Shown: one piece after another, positions 29,476 through 36,675 of the stretch
Layout: each line of letters opens with the position of its first letter
How positions within the stretch are numbered: the stretch's first letter is position 1
Assembly: GCF_024399315.1 (NCBI RefSeq)
Contig: NZ_CP075170.1
Span: forward strand, 4,477,501 to 4,541,500
Length of the DNA stretch: 64,000 nucleotides
Origin: Chryseobacterium sp. MA9
GTDB taxonomy: Bacteria > Bacteroidota > Bacteroidia > Flavobacteriales > Weeksellaceae
Reading direction: 5' to 3'
The notes under the pieces: generated by a model
The model's input: only the letters and a program-made list of their open reading frames with translations
Databases searched by the model: none
Told to the model about the DNA's origin: nothing
Made by a program: the position numbers and the translations under genes

Positions 29476-30315
29476 ATGAAAACTTTATGGACAGCTTTAC
29501 TTTTGCTAATGCTGCAGTTATTTACAGCACAGGAAAGTGAAGTATATGCAGATGGAATCTTTGGTTTTGAAGAAAATAAAACGCAGAAAATCTTTACAGA
29601 CTGGACCCGCGTTAGACTGGATCCAGGAGTCAATACTCAGATTGTAGATTCGTTACAGGCCAATCAGCAGGTGGTAATTCTTAAAAAAGAAGAAACAGTC
29701 CTGAAATTGGGAGAAAGAGCGGCCAATTGGTATAAAATCTCTTATCAGAAAGGAGAGAATACATTGGAAGGATATGTCTGGGGAGGTAACCTCTGTGTAG
29801 GGTACCGTAACAAAAACGGCTATGATTTTCTCTTTGGACTTTCCAAAACAATTGACAGAAAGAATAAAGAATACAATGAGATTGAAAAACAGAACATTGC
29901 CGGAATAAAAGTAATGGAAGGAAATACACTCATTGATGAGGTATATTTTGATACAGGAAGAGGGGAGGAGCTGAGGTCAGCGGCGTTTAATATAGAAAGC
30001 AGCCACAAACTGCAGAACGTTGAATTTACCCTGAAAGCAATGGTTTCCGGAGAAGCCTGTGGAATTGCAAGCTATGATCAGTACGTTCTTTTTAAGGATA
30101 AAAAACTGATTACCCTTCCACAATTAACGAATGTGGGTGATGCCGGTGCTTTTTATCATAGCGAAGAATATGTTTTTCCCAATGATAAAGGAGGAATATC
30201 CAACGCATTTATCCTAAAAGTGGAAGACATGGAAGTGGATGAGAAAGACAGAGAGAAGAAGAAAAGCTCTTCCAAAACCTATCTTTGGAACGGAAGTTCT
30301 TATAAACTGAAATAA
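29476..30315 (+). CDS. exported SH3-like domain protein
   Basis: A 279-residue protein with a signal peptide (cut after LFTAQ), then a bacterial SH3-like segment (VRLDPGVNTQIVDSL, followed by WYKISY and GYVWG, about 40-110). The C-terminal half is unassigned. It begins 22 bases after prmA and may share its transcript. SH3-like domains often bind peptidoglycan, but nothing here fixes a function. Confidence 0.75.
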   Translation: MKTLWTALLLLMLQLFTAQESEVYADGIFGFEENKTQKIFTDWTRVRLDPGVNTQIVDSLQANQQVVILKKEETVLKLGERAANWYKISYQKGENTLEGYVWGGNLCVGYRNKNGYDFLFGLSKTIDRKNKEYNEIEKQNIAGIKVMEGNTLIDEVYFDTGRGEELRSAAFNIESSHKLQNVEFTLKAMVSGEACGIASYDQYVLFKDKKLITLPQLTNVGDAGAFYHSEEYVFPNDKGGISNAFILKVEDMEVDEKDREKKKSSSKTYLWNGSSYKLK

Positions 30316-30332
30316 TATGTATTTCAATATAT

Positions 30333-30367
30333 TAAACCGCTGTAAGTAGATAAAGCGGTTTTTTTAT
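30333..30367 (+). terminator. terminator after the SH3-like gene
   Basis: AAACCGCT (30334-30341) pairs with AGCGGTTT (30354-30361), followed by a T run. Confidence 0.75.
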
Positions 30368-30397
30368 AAGAATGTTGAAAAATAAATGTATAAATTT

Positions 30398-30955
30398 TTA
30401 TCCCTGCAACCAGTCATTGATCTTAATAACGTCGGCCTGTCTTGGGAAAACTTTATTCATCAGCATGTTATGTACTCCTTCGTCACCGTCTTTACAGCAA
30501 TCTTCAATCACTGTCAATTGATAATCTTTATCTGAAGCTTCTCTCACTGTAGATAAAACAACACCGCTGGTAGATACTCCTGTCAGTATTAAATGCTGAA
30601 CATCAAGTCCGCGGAGAATAACTTCCAGGTCACTTCCTGTAAAAGCACTGAATCTTTTCTTGGTAATCACGATATCCTGCTCTTTAGGAGTAAGTTCAGG
30701 ATGAATAGCCATCCAGTCTTTCATATCCACATTTGCCATATGCTGTTTAATTACTGAAAATGCTTTATTTTTGGAGCTTATTTCCGGCATTCCTTGTCTG
30801 AACCCTACTGTAATATAAATAACCGGAATTTGGCGGTTTCTGGCAATTTTAATAGCCTCTTTGACATTAGATAACAGTTCTTGTGTATCATGTACGTTAC
30901 TTAGTATTGATGACTGCATGTCCATCACCAATAATGCTGTTTTTGTGTTTTCCAT
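30398..30955 (-). CDS. isochorismatase-family hydrolase lacking the catalytic cysteine
   Basis: The 185-residue protein has the family's conserved aspartate (LLVMDMQSS) and lysine (ITKKRFSAF). At the usual cysteine position the motif reads GVSTSGVVLST, with valine. Family members cleave isochorismate or amides by a Cys-Asp-Lys triad, so this protein either uses different chemistry or acts on another substrate. It lies 5 bases after the MFS exporter, in the TetR operon. Confidence 0.85.
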   Translation of the reverse strand: MENTKTALLVMDMQSSILSNVHDTQELLSNVKEAIKIARNRQIPVIYITVGFRQGMPEISSKNKAFSVIKQHMANVDMKDWMAIHPELTPKEQDIVITKKRFSAFTGSDLEVILRGLDVQHLILTGVSTSGVVLSTVREASDKDYQLTVIEDCCKDGDEGVHNMLMNKVFPRQADVIKINDWLQG

Positions 30956-30960
30956 TTTAA

Positions 30961-32241
30961 TTACACTTTATTAATAAATTGTTCCTCAGATTCTTCTAAA
31001 AGTTGGTGGTTCACTGCTTTTGTTTTATTCTTTTTAAATAATAAACGTCTGAAGACCACAGCAACTAAAATTCCCGCAATTCCTTCCATCAACAGGGTTT
31101 TTGGTGCTCCTATTTTTTCTGAAACAAACCCGATAAGCACACTTCCCAAAGGCAGCATCCCGAATATGGCAGTCAATAAAATACTGATCGCTCTTGAACG
31201 CATCTCAGGAATCACTTCAGACTGGACAATAATATTACAGGTAGTAAACTGTGCAACACCACCTAATCCTGTGAGCGCAGCAAAGAACATAGACCAGTAG
31301 AAATTGGTAGCATATGAAAAACAGATCAGTCCAATACTCAGAATAGCTGTACTCAGAATAAGAATATTCCTCATGGATGCTCCTTTCTTCAGCGAAGCCA
31401 AAAATACCGTTCCGAGAACCGCCCCAATCCCAATGAAACTGGATATATAACCGAATGTCTTAGCATCACCTTTGAAAATTTCCTTTGCATAAACAGGAAT
31501 TAACGTATCATAAGGTAAAATCAGCAAGCCTGTAATACTCAGCATGATGATGACCAGACTGATAGATGGTTCTTTTTTCAGATACCTGAAACCCTCAGCT
31601 AATTCTGTAAAAGTTCCTTTTTTAGCTGTTTTTTTCGGAATGATCTTTATCTTCATCATAGAAATCGAAAGCATTACTGCTGCAAAACTGGCTGCATTGA
31701 TAAGAAAACATGTTCCCGCTCCGAATTTTTGGAGGATAATTCCGGAAAGGGCAGGACCCGCCAACTTAGCAATACTTGCCATGGCTGCACTTAGAGAAAG
31801 AGCACTTGGAAGGTCTTCGTCATCCGTTACCACTTCATTAATCATAGCCTGTCGTGCCGGAATATCATAAGCATTGATGATGCCTAGAAAAACACTGAGG
31901 ACAATGAAACTCCATATATTCTGATGTCCCGTCATTACCAGGAAAGCTAGCAGAGATGCTTGTATTAATGATAAAATTTGAGTGATCTGTATAATTTTAT
32001 ACCGGTTATACCGGTCTGCAGCAACACCGCCGAACGCTGAAAATAAAAATGAAGGGAATTGTTCTGCAAAAATGGTGAGTCCCAGCATAAAAGCAGATTG
32101 AGTCATACTGTATACAACCCAAACCACTGCTGTACGCTGCATCCACGTTCCAAATTGAGAGACAGAACGCCCGAAAAAATATAACGTATAATTGGTACTT
32201 CTGAAAGCCCGGAATGTACTGATATTGCTTAATTTGTTCAT
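30961..32241 (-). CDS. MFS exporter, EntS-like
   Basis: The 426-residue transporter has twelve predicted membrane segments and motifs of the enterobactin-exporter-like MFS branch (SVSQFGTWMQRTAV near the N-terminus and GGVAADRYNRYKI as the cytoplasmic loop motif). The frame extends upstream to a TTG at 32283, but that would overlap the palindromic site at 32258-32284, so ATG at 32241 is chosen. It probably exports a toxic or signalling small molecule under control of the TetR protein upstream. Confidence 0.88.
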   Translation of the reverse strand: MNKLSNISTFRAFRSTNYTLYFFGRSVSQFGTWMQRTAVVWVVYSMTQSAFMLGLTIFAEQFPSFLFSAFGGVAADRYNRYKIIQITQILSLIQASLLAFLVMTGHQNIWSFIVLSVFLGIINAYDIPARQAMINEVVTDDEDLPSALSLSAAMASIAKLAGPALSGIILQKFGAGTCFLINAASFAAVMLSISMMKIKIIPKKTAKKGTFTELAEGFRYLKKEPSISLVIIMLSITGLLILPYDTLIPVYAKEIFKGDAKTFGYISSFIGIGAVLGTVFLASLKKGASMRNILILSTAILSIGLICFSYATNFYWSMFFAALTGLGGVAQFTTCNIIVQSEVIPEMRSRAISILLTAIFGMLPLGSVLIGFVSEKIGAPKTLLMEGIAGILVAVVFRRLLFKKNKTKAVNHQLLEESEEQFINKV

Positions 32242-32257
32242 TTTTGTAAATAGACTA

Positions 32258-32284
32258 TTTGACAAATAATGTAAAAGTGTCAAA
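32258..32284. promoter_or_regulatory. palindromic operator copy 1, before the MFS gene
   Basis: TTTGACA (32258-32264) and TGTCAAA (32278-32284) form a perfect inverted repeat with a 13-base spacer, between tetR and the exporter gene. The same arrangement lies upstream of tetR. Confidence 0.6.
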
Positions 32285-32301
32285 ATTGAAATAAAAAATT
32301 T

Positions 32302-32901
32302 TTAGCCAATATGTTTAATAACCATTGAGGTTAGAGTGTTCACTGTACTGTTTAAGTTTTCAAAATTGTTTTTTAAACTCATCTCGCGCCTTATTCCCCT
32401 GATGCTGCTCTGTAGAATAAAGATGATGGTTTCCTGTTCTTCGGTGGAAACCTTTGGAATGTCACCACTGTTAATGTTCGCTGAAAATAAATTAAGCAGA
32501 AGATTTCTTTCTGCCTCCATCATTCGGTTGTGGGCATCGGTGATGTGCTTTGACTTCTCTTCATTGTCCATTCCAGCTTCTATAGCTCTGAAAAATGAGG
32601 ATCTCTCTTCCGATGTTTTTACTTTAGCCATACAAAACTCCTGAATTTTTCCTTCAAAAGTATTTTTCTTCCTCATATTGGAATCAATCTCAGAAATAAC
32701 TTCCTTGATCAGATTTTCCAAAACCGCCTGAAACACTTCCTCCCGGTTTTTATAATAATAATAAATTGAAGTTCTGCTTTTCCCAACTGCTTTTGAAATA
32801 TCATCCATTGTCACCTTCTTTAAACCATACTTCAAATACAGTCCTGAAGCGGTCTCCAGGATTTGTTGTGAAAGCTGATCTTGTTCTGTGTGAGATGACA
32901 T
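32302..32901 (-). CDS. TetR/AcrR-family repressor
   Basis: The 199-residue protein has an N-terminal helix-turn-helix (LKKVTMDDISKAVGKSRTSI and YYYYKNREEVF, about 25-70) and a helical ligand-binding C-terminal domain. It is the first gene of the operon with the MFS exporter and the isochorismatase-like protein. Two matching palindromes, one before it and one before the exporter, suggest it represses both. Confidence 0.92.
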   Translation of the reverse strand: MSSHTEQDQLSQQILETASGLYLKYGLKKVTMDDISKAVGKSRTSIYYYYKNREEVFQAVLENLIKEVISEIDSNMRKKNTFEGKIQEFCMAKVKTSEERSSFFRAIEAGMDNEEKSKHITDAHNRMMEAERNLLLNLFSANINSGDIPKVSTEEQETIIFILQSSIRGIRREMSLKNNFENLNSTVNTLTSMVIKHIG

Positions 32902-32945
32902 TGTCTGAAAATTATCTGAAATTGTGAGTACAAAAATAAACTATT

Positions 32946-32972
32946 TTCGACAAAAAAACAAATTTTGTCAAA
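32946..32972. promoter_or_regulatory. palindromic operator copy 2, before tetR
   Basis: TTCGACA (32946-32952) and TGTCAAA (32966-32972) are inverted with a 13-base spacer, the same half-sites (one mismatch) and spacing as the copy at 32258. It lies 45 bases upstream of the tetR start, a natural autoregulatory site. Confidence 0.6.
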
Positions 32973-33137
32973 TTGTAGAAAAATAAATAATTTGTTCTTC
33001 AGATTTCATAAAATAAAACTTCCTGCTATGCGTCCGCTTAGAAAAAATCAATGAAATTGATTAACTCTTAGCCTCCTTTAAATTTGCGTTTACAATAAAG
33101 TGCTATAGTTTAAATTGAGCGATTTAAGATTAAGTAA

Positions 33138-33174
33138 TAAAAACAAAAAAGACTCACTGTATCCAGTAAGTCTT
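33138..33174 (-). terminator. terminator of the tRNA-Pro/tRNA-Arg operon, copy 1
   Basis: On the minus strand GACTTACTG pairs with CAGTGAGTC around GATA, followed by TTTTTTG. The same hairpin recurs at 33565-33598 and 52818-52854. Confidence 0.8.
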
Positions 33175-33178
33175 TAAG

Positions 33179-33252
33179 TGAGCGCGAAAGGATTCGAACC
33201 TTTGACCGTCTGCTTAGAAGGCAGATGCTCTATCCAGCTGAGCTACGCACCC
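33179..33252 (-). tRNA. tRNA-Arg (anticodon TCT), copy 1
   Basis: The 74-base cloverleaf pairs GGGTGCG with CGCGCTC in the acceptor stem (one G-U). The anticodon loop TTCTAAG-type sequence gives TCT. The T arm is GGTTCGAATCC-like. CCA is not encoded. Identical in sequence to the copies at 45597 and 52859. Confidence 0.95.
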
Positions 33253-33284
33253 ATTAAGTAATTTTGAGAAAACTACTAAAACAG

Positions 33285-33359
33285 TCGGGGCGGCAGGATT
33301 CGAACCTGCGACCTCCTGGTCCCAAACCAGGCGCGATGACCGGACTACGCTACGCCCCG
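33285..33359 (-). tRNA. tRNA-Pro (anticodon TGG), copy 1
   Basis: The 75-base cloverleaf has acceptor stem CGGGGCG/CGCCCCG and anticodon loop TTTGGGA (TGG). It precedes tRNA-Arg by 32 bases in the direction of transcription, and both share one promoter and terminator. Confidence 0.95.
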
Positions 33360-33401
33360 AAGGTGTCATCAATAACGAATTTTACTTCGTTTTTGCGGTT
33401 G

Positions 33402-33409
33402 CAAAGGTA
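33402..33409 (-). promoter_or_regulatory. -7 element (TACCTTTG) for tRNA copy 1
   Basis: On the minus strand the sequence matches TAnnTTTG, about 43 bases before the tRNA-Pro 5' end. Confidence 0.6.
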
Positions 33410-33562
33410 TAATATTTTTTGAAATAAAAAAATAAAATAAAGAATAATTTTTAATTAATTTTTAGTGAATACTTTTTGATCAAACATACTTGTTTAATAA
33501 TCATAGTTTTAGATTTTTTTTTAATTGTTTACTAAAAGACTGACTTTTACCAGGAGCTGGGC

Positions 33563-33650
33563 AAAAACAAAAAAGACTCATTGTTTCCAGTAAGTCTTCA
33601 TATGGCTTGGCAGGATTATCCTCGAACTCCTTGGCTGCTAATCTTAATTG
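33563..33650 (-). pseudogene. decayed tRNA remnant with conserved terminator
   Basis: The hairpin AAAGACTCATTGTTTCCAG nearly repeats the tRNA terminators at 33138 and 52818. It is followed by GGCTTGGCAGGATTATCC, which resembles a mutated tRNA 3' half (compare GGCGGCAGGATTCGAACC in tRNA-Pro). No intact cloverleaf remains. Confidence 0.45.
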
Positions 33651-33948
33651 GATTTTACGAGTGTTTTTTTTGATTTATAATCTTTTATTTTTTAATTGGA
33701 ATGTTAGAATATTAAGTGTAGAGTTGGTTTTGACTAGCTCTATACTTTACTGAGTATATTCATTGAGATGGGTATATCAGTTTTTATTTATCAAATTTAA
33801 TAAATGCTGTTGGGATGGTGAGGTTGCTTTTATAAAATAAACAATTCAGAATATTCTTCTCACAAATTACGGTAGAAACTTTTTATTATACCTTCGTATG
33901 ACGCCCTAAAAATGAGTATTATTGTAAGAAATTTAATTCCGCAGATAT

Positions 33949-34698
33949 ATGGGGCATTGGGAAATCTTTTTGTTTTTTTTAATCATCGCTTTCATTTATT
34001 CTTCAGTAGGATTTGGTGGAGGATCTAGTTATCTTGCAGTTCTGGCAATGTATAGTCTTCCTTATCAGGAAATACGGTTAACAGCACTTATATGTAATGT
34101 TATTGTGGTAATAGGAGGTGTATTTATTTACATCAAAAATAAGCAGACTGATTGGAAGAAAATACTTCCGCTTACCATTGTAAGTGTTCCTATGGCGTAT
34201 CTGGGAGCTGTTTTAAAAATAAGTCAGGAAACTTTTTTTCTGATATTAGGTGTTACTTTAATCATTGCAGCATTGTTGCTTTGGATCAAGACGGAAACAA
34301 AAAATGGCGAATCCCCCTCAGAATATGCAAAAGTCTCTCCGTTCAAAAACGGATTCTTAGGAGGGGGAATCGGATTTTTATCAGGATTGGTGGGAATTGG
34401 CGGCGGAATTTTTCTTTCCCCTCTATTAAACCTCATGAAATGGGATACCCCACGAAAAGTTGCAGCAGCATCAAGTGTTTTTATATTGGTAAATTCAGTA
34501 TCAGGGATTTTCGGACAATTGTCCAAATTATCTGCAGATATGGATTATTTCAGAATTCTTAGTTTGTGTTTTGCCGTATTCATTGGCGGACAGATAGGTT
34601 CCAGGATGTCCCTGAAATGGAATCCTTTGGTCATCAAAAGAATGACAGCTGTCCTGGTTTTGGTAGCCGGGATAAATGTTTTAATAAAATATTGGTAA
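33949..34698 (+). CDS. TSUP (TauE/SafE) family membrane transporter
   Basis: The 249-residue protein has about eight membrane helices and two family signatures (GFGGGSSYLAVLAMY near the N-terminus and GFLSGLVGIGGGIFLSPLL in the middle). TSUP proteins move sulfite, sulfonates or other organic anions. It is the first gene of the forward molybdenum-cofactor cluster, starting 16 bases before moaD, so it may handle an oxyanion or sulfur compound related to the molybdoenzyme. The substrate is not known. Confidence 0.9.
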   Translation: MGHWEIFLFFLIIAFIYSSVGFGGGSSYLAVLAMYSLPYQEIRLTALICNVIVVIGGVFIYIKNKQTDWKKILPLTIVSVPMAYLGAVLKISQETFFLILGVTLIIAALLLWIKTETKNGESPSEYAKVSPFKNGFLGGGIGFLSGLVGIGGGIFLSPLLNLMKWDTPRKVAAASSVFILVNSVSGIFGQLSKLSADMDYFRILSLCFAVFIGGQIGSRMSLKWNPLVIKRMTAVLVLVAGINVLIKYW

Positions 34699-34714
34699 TT
34701 AGTTAAAGTTAAAA

Positions 34715-34957
34715 ATGATACTTAAAATATTAGCATTCGGAATAACGAAAGATATTTTCGGAACATCAGAAAAAGAAATAGAAATAAACGAAGGGGCAAG
34801 CGTCAAAGCACTCAAGGAGCTTCTGGAAAAAGATTTTCCGGAACTGAAGAGATTAAAATCCTATTTTATTGCCGTTGACGATGAATATGCGGAGGACGAT
34901 CAGATAGTAACAGTCTCTAACGAAATAGCAATAATTCCTCCGGTAAGCGGCGGATAA
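34715..34957 (+). CDS. moaD: MoaD, small subunit of molybdopterin synthase
   Basis: An 80-residue beta-grasp protein that ends in the essential Gly-Gly (IPPVSGG), which is adenylated and thiocarboxylated to donate sulfur. It lies 5 bases before moaE. Confidence 0.95.
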   Translation: MILKILAFGITKDIFGTSEKEIEINEGASVKALKELLEKDFPELKRLKSYFIAVDDEYAEDDQIVTVSNEIAIIPPVSGG

Positions 34958-34962
34958 AAGAT

Positions 34963-35379
34963 ATGGTTGATATAAAAATAACAGAGAATATACTGGATCT
35001 TACGGATTGCTTTAGCCTTGCATCCGATCCTGCATGCGGAGGAATGGCATCATTTGTAGGAACAGTACGAAATCACACCAAAGGTAAATCTGTTACCCGC
35101 TTGGAATATGAATGCTATGAATCTATGGCAATTAAGGAAATACGGAAAATAACGGATAAAGCCATTTCTTTATTTTTGGTAAAAAATATTGTAGTTCATC
35201 ACCGTACCGGAATTTTATTTCCAGGCGATGCTGCTGTGATCATCGTGGTGAGTGACGGGCATAGAAATGCTGTTTTCGATGCATGCAGCTTTATGATTGA
35301 AAATATTAAAAAGACCGTTCCCATATGGAAAAAAGAAATTTTTGAGGACGGAGAAGAATGGGTTTCTGCACACCCGTAG
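34963..35379 (+). CDS. moaE: MoaE, large subunit of molybdopterin synthase
   Basis: This 138-residue protein has the MoaE motifs MASFVGTVRNHTKG, YECYESMA, HHRTGILFPGDAAV and the C-terminal catalytic-lysine segment WKKEIFEDGEEW. With MoaD it converts cyclic pyranopterin monophosphate to molybdopterin. Confidence 0.96.
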   Translation: MVDIKITENILDLTDCFSLASDPACGGMASFVGTVRNHTKGKSVTRLEYECYESMAIKEIRKITDKAISLFLVKNIVVHHRTGILFPGDAAVIIVVSDGHRNAVFDACSFMIENIKKTVPIWKKEIFEDGEEWVSAHP

Positions 35380-35424
35380 TTTGAGGAGTAAAATTTTGTA
35401 CCTTTATGTATCAATTATTAAATT

Positions 35425-36300
35425 ATGAAAGCCCATCTGTTATCAAATAAATCGGTAAAGCAGATAGAAATCGTCAAAGTTAAAGACAATGACAGTTTTC
35501 ATTATACGGATGATGTTTCTGTTGAAGAACCTTTGGAAATAAGGGTTGCTTATCATTTAGCAGATAAAAAAGAGTCTAAAAACATCTCTGTAACCATGCG
35601 GACTCCCGGAAATGATGCAGAGCTTGCTATCGGTTTTCTGTTTACAGAAGGAATTATTTCCAGCCATCAACAGGTTAAAAGCATATATTTTCCGGAGACA
35701 GAATGCTCCAGAAACAGCGAAAACATTGTTATTGTTGAACTTACAGAAGGTTGTATTCCTGAGCTTATGAAAGCCGACCGAAATTTTTATACCACTTCCA
35801 GCTGTGGTGTATGTGGAAAAGGATCCATAGAATCCATAAGAACAGTAAGCACTTTCCATAATCATACAAAACAAAACACAGAAATTTCCCTGGAAACTCT
35901 GTATCAACTATCTGAAAAGCTGCAGTCGTTTCAGAATAATTTCAGTGCTACGGGCGGTATTCATGCTTCCGGCATTTTTGACCTGGAAGGCAATCTTTTG
36001 GCACTGCGTGAAGATGTAGGAAGGCATAATGCGTTAGATAAAATTATAGGATATGCATTATCAGCAGATTTACTTCCTCTCGACAATAAAATTTTGGTTC
36101 TAAGCGGAAGAGCCAGTTTCGAGCTCATCCAGAAAGCAGCAATGGCAGGAATTACGATTGTTGCAGCAATAGGAGCGCCATCCAGCCTTGCAGTAGATCT
36201 GGCAAAAGAATTTGATATCACTTTGTTAGGCTTTCTCCGGGATAATAGGTTTAATATTTACCATTCAGGCAGCCATTTTAAAATTGAAAATTTGTTATGA
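35425..36300 (+). CDS. fdhD: FdhD, formate dehydrogenase sulfurtransferase
   Basis: The 291-residue protein has the redox motif TSSCGVCGKGS (CxxC) and family segments RTPGNDAELAIGFLFTEGI and REDVGRHNALDKIIG. FdhD transfers sulfur to the molybdenum cofactor of formate-dehydrogenase-type enzymes, and the molybdo-oxidoreductase gene lies two genes downstream. Its stop overlaps the next start (ATGA). Confidence 0.96.
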   Translation: MKAHLLSNKSVKQIEIVKVKDNDSFHYTDDVSVEEPLEIRVAYHLADKKESKNISVTMRTPGNDAELAIGFLFTEGIISSHQQVKSIYFPETECSRNSENIVIVELTEGCIPELMKADRNFYTTSSCGVCGKGSIESIRTVSTFHNHTKQNTEISLETLYQLSEKLQSFQNNFSATGGIHASGIFDLEGNLLALREDVGRHNALDKIIGYALSADLLPLDNKILVLSGRASFELIQKAAMAGITIVAAIGAPSSLAVDLAKEFDITLLGFLRDNRFNIYHSGSHFKIENLL

Positions 36301-36647
36301 AAATAAGAATTAAAGACAACTCAATACGATTCCGTTTGACCCAGTCTGAAGTTGCAGAATTAGGACAAAACGGAGTCATCTCAAGCTTTACACAATTTGT
36401 AGACCGTCCGTTTATTTATTCTATCGAAACAACGGACAACGAAGAGCTTTCAGCGGTTTTCATCGAAAACAGAATTGTACTGAAAATGCCTAAAGCTATG
36501 ATAAATGAGTGGATTTCCACAGACAGGGTAGGTTTTGATGGACAATCAGGATTGGTAAAGCTTTTAGTAGAAAAAGATTTTGTTTGTATTGATAATACGT
36601 TGGAAGACCAAAGCGACAATTATCCCAATCCGAATATAAAATGCTAA
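36297..36647 (+). CDS. conserved small protein of molybdoenzyme cluster (DUF7009-like)
   Basis: A 116-residue protein without signal peptide or membrane segment. It overlaps fdhD by 4 bases and ends 28 bases before the molybdoenzyme gene, so it is almost surely co-translated with fdhD. The sequence (MKIRIKDNSIRFRLTQSEV) resembles a small uncharacterised family, DUF7009 by recall. A role in enzyme maturation is inferred from position only. Confidence 0.7.
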   Translation: MKIRIKDNSIRFRLTQSEVAELGQNGVISSFTQFVDRPFIYSIETTDNEELSAVFIENRIVLKMPKAMINEWISTDRVGFDGQSGLVKLLVEKDFVCIDNTLEDQSDNYPNPNIKC

Positions 36648-36675
36648 TTTTTTCATTTTTTAAAATTTAGAAATC

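Larger units (their letters stand above)
33360..33948. other. non-coding gap right of tRNA copy 1
   Basis: The first ~110 bases match the right flank of tRNA copy 2 (45778-45890). The middle holds a degraded tRNA/terminator remnant (33563-33650). The rest is AT-rich with no supported gene. Confidence 0.6.

Noticed and set aside
32242-32283. TTG start extending the MFS protein by 14 residues
   Set aside because: The extension covers the palindromic site and adds no conserved sequence.
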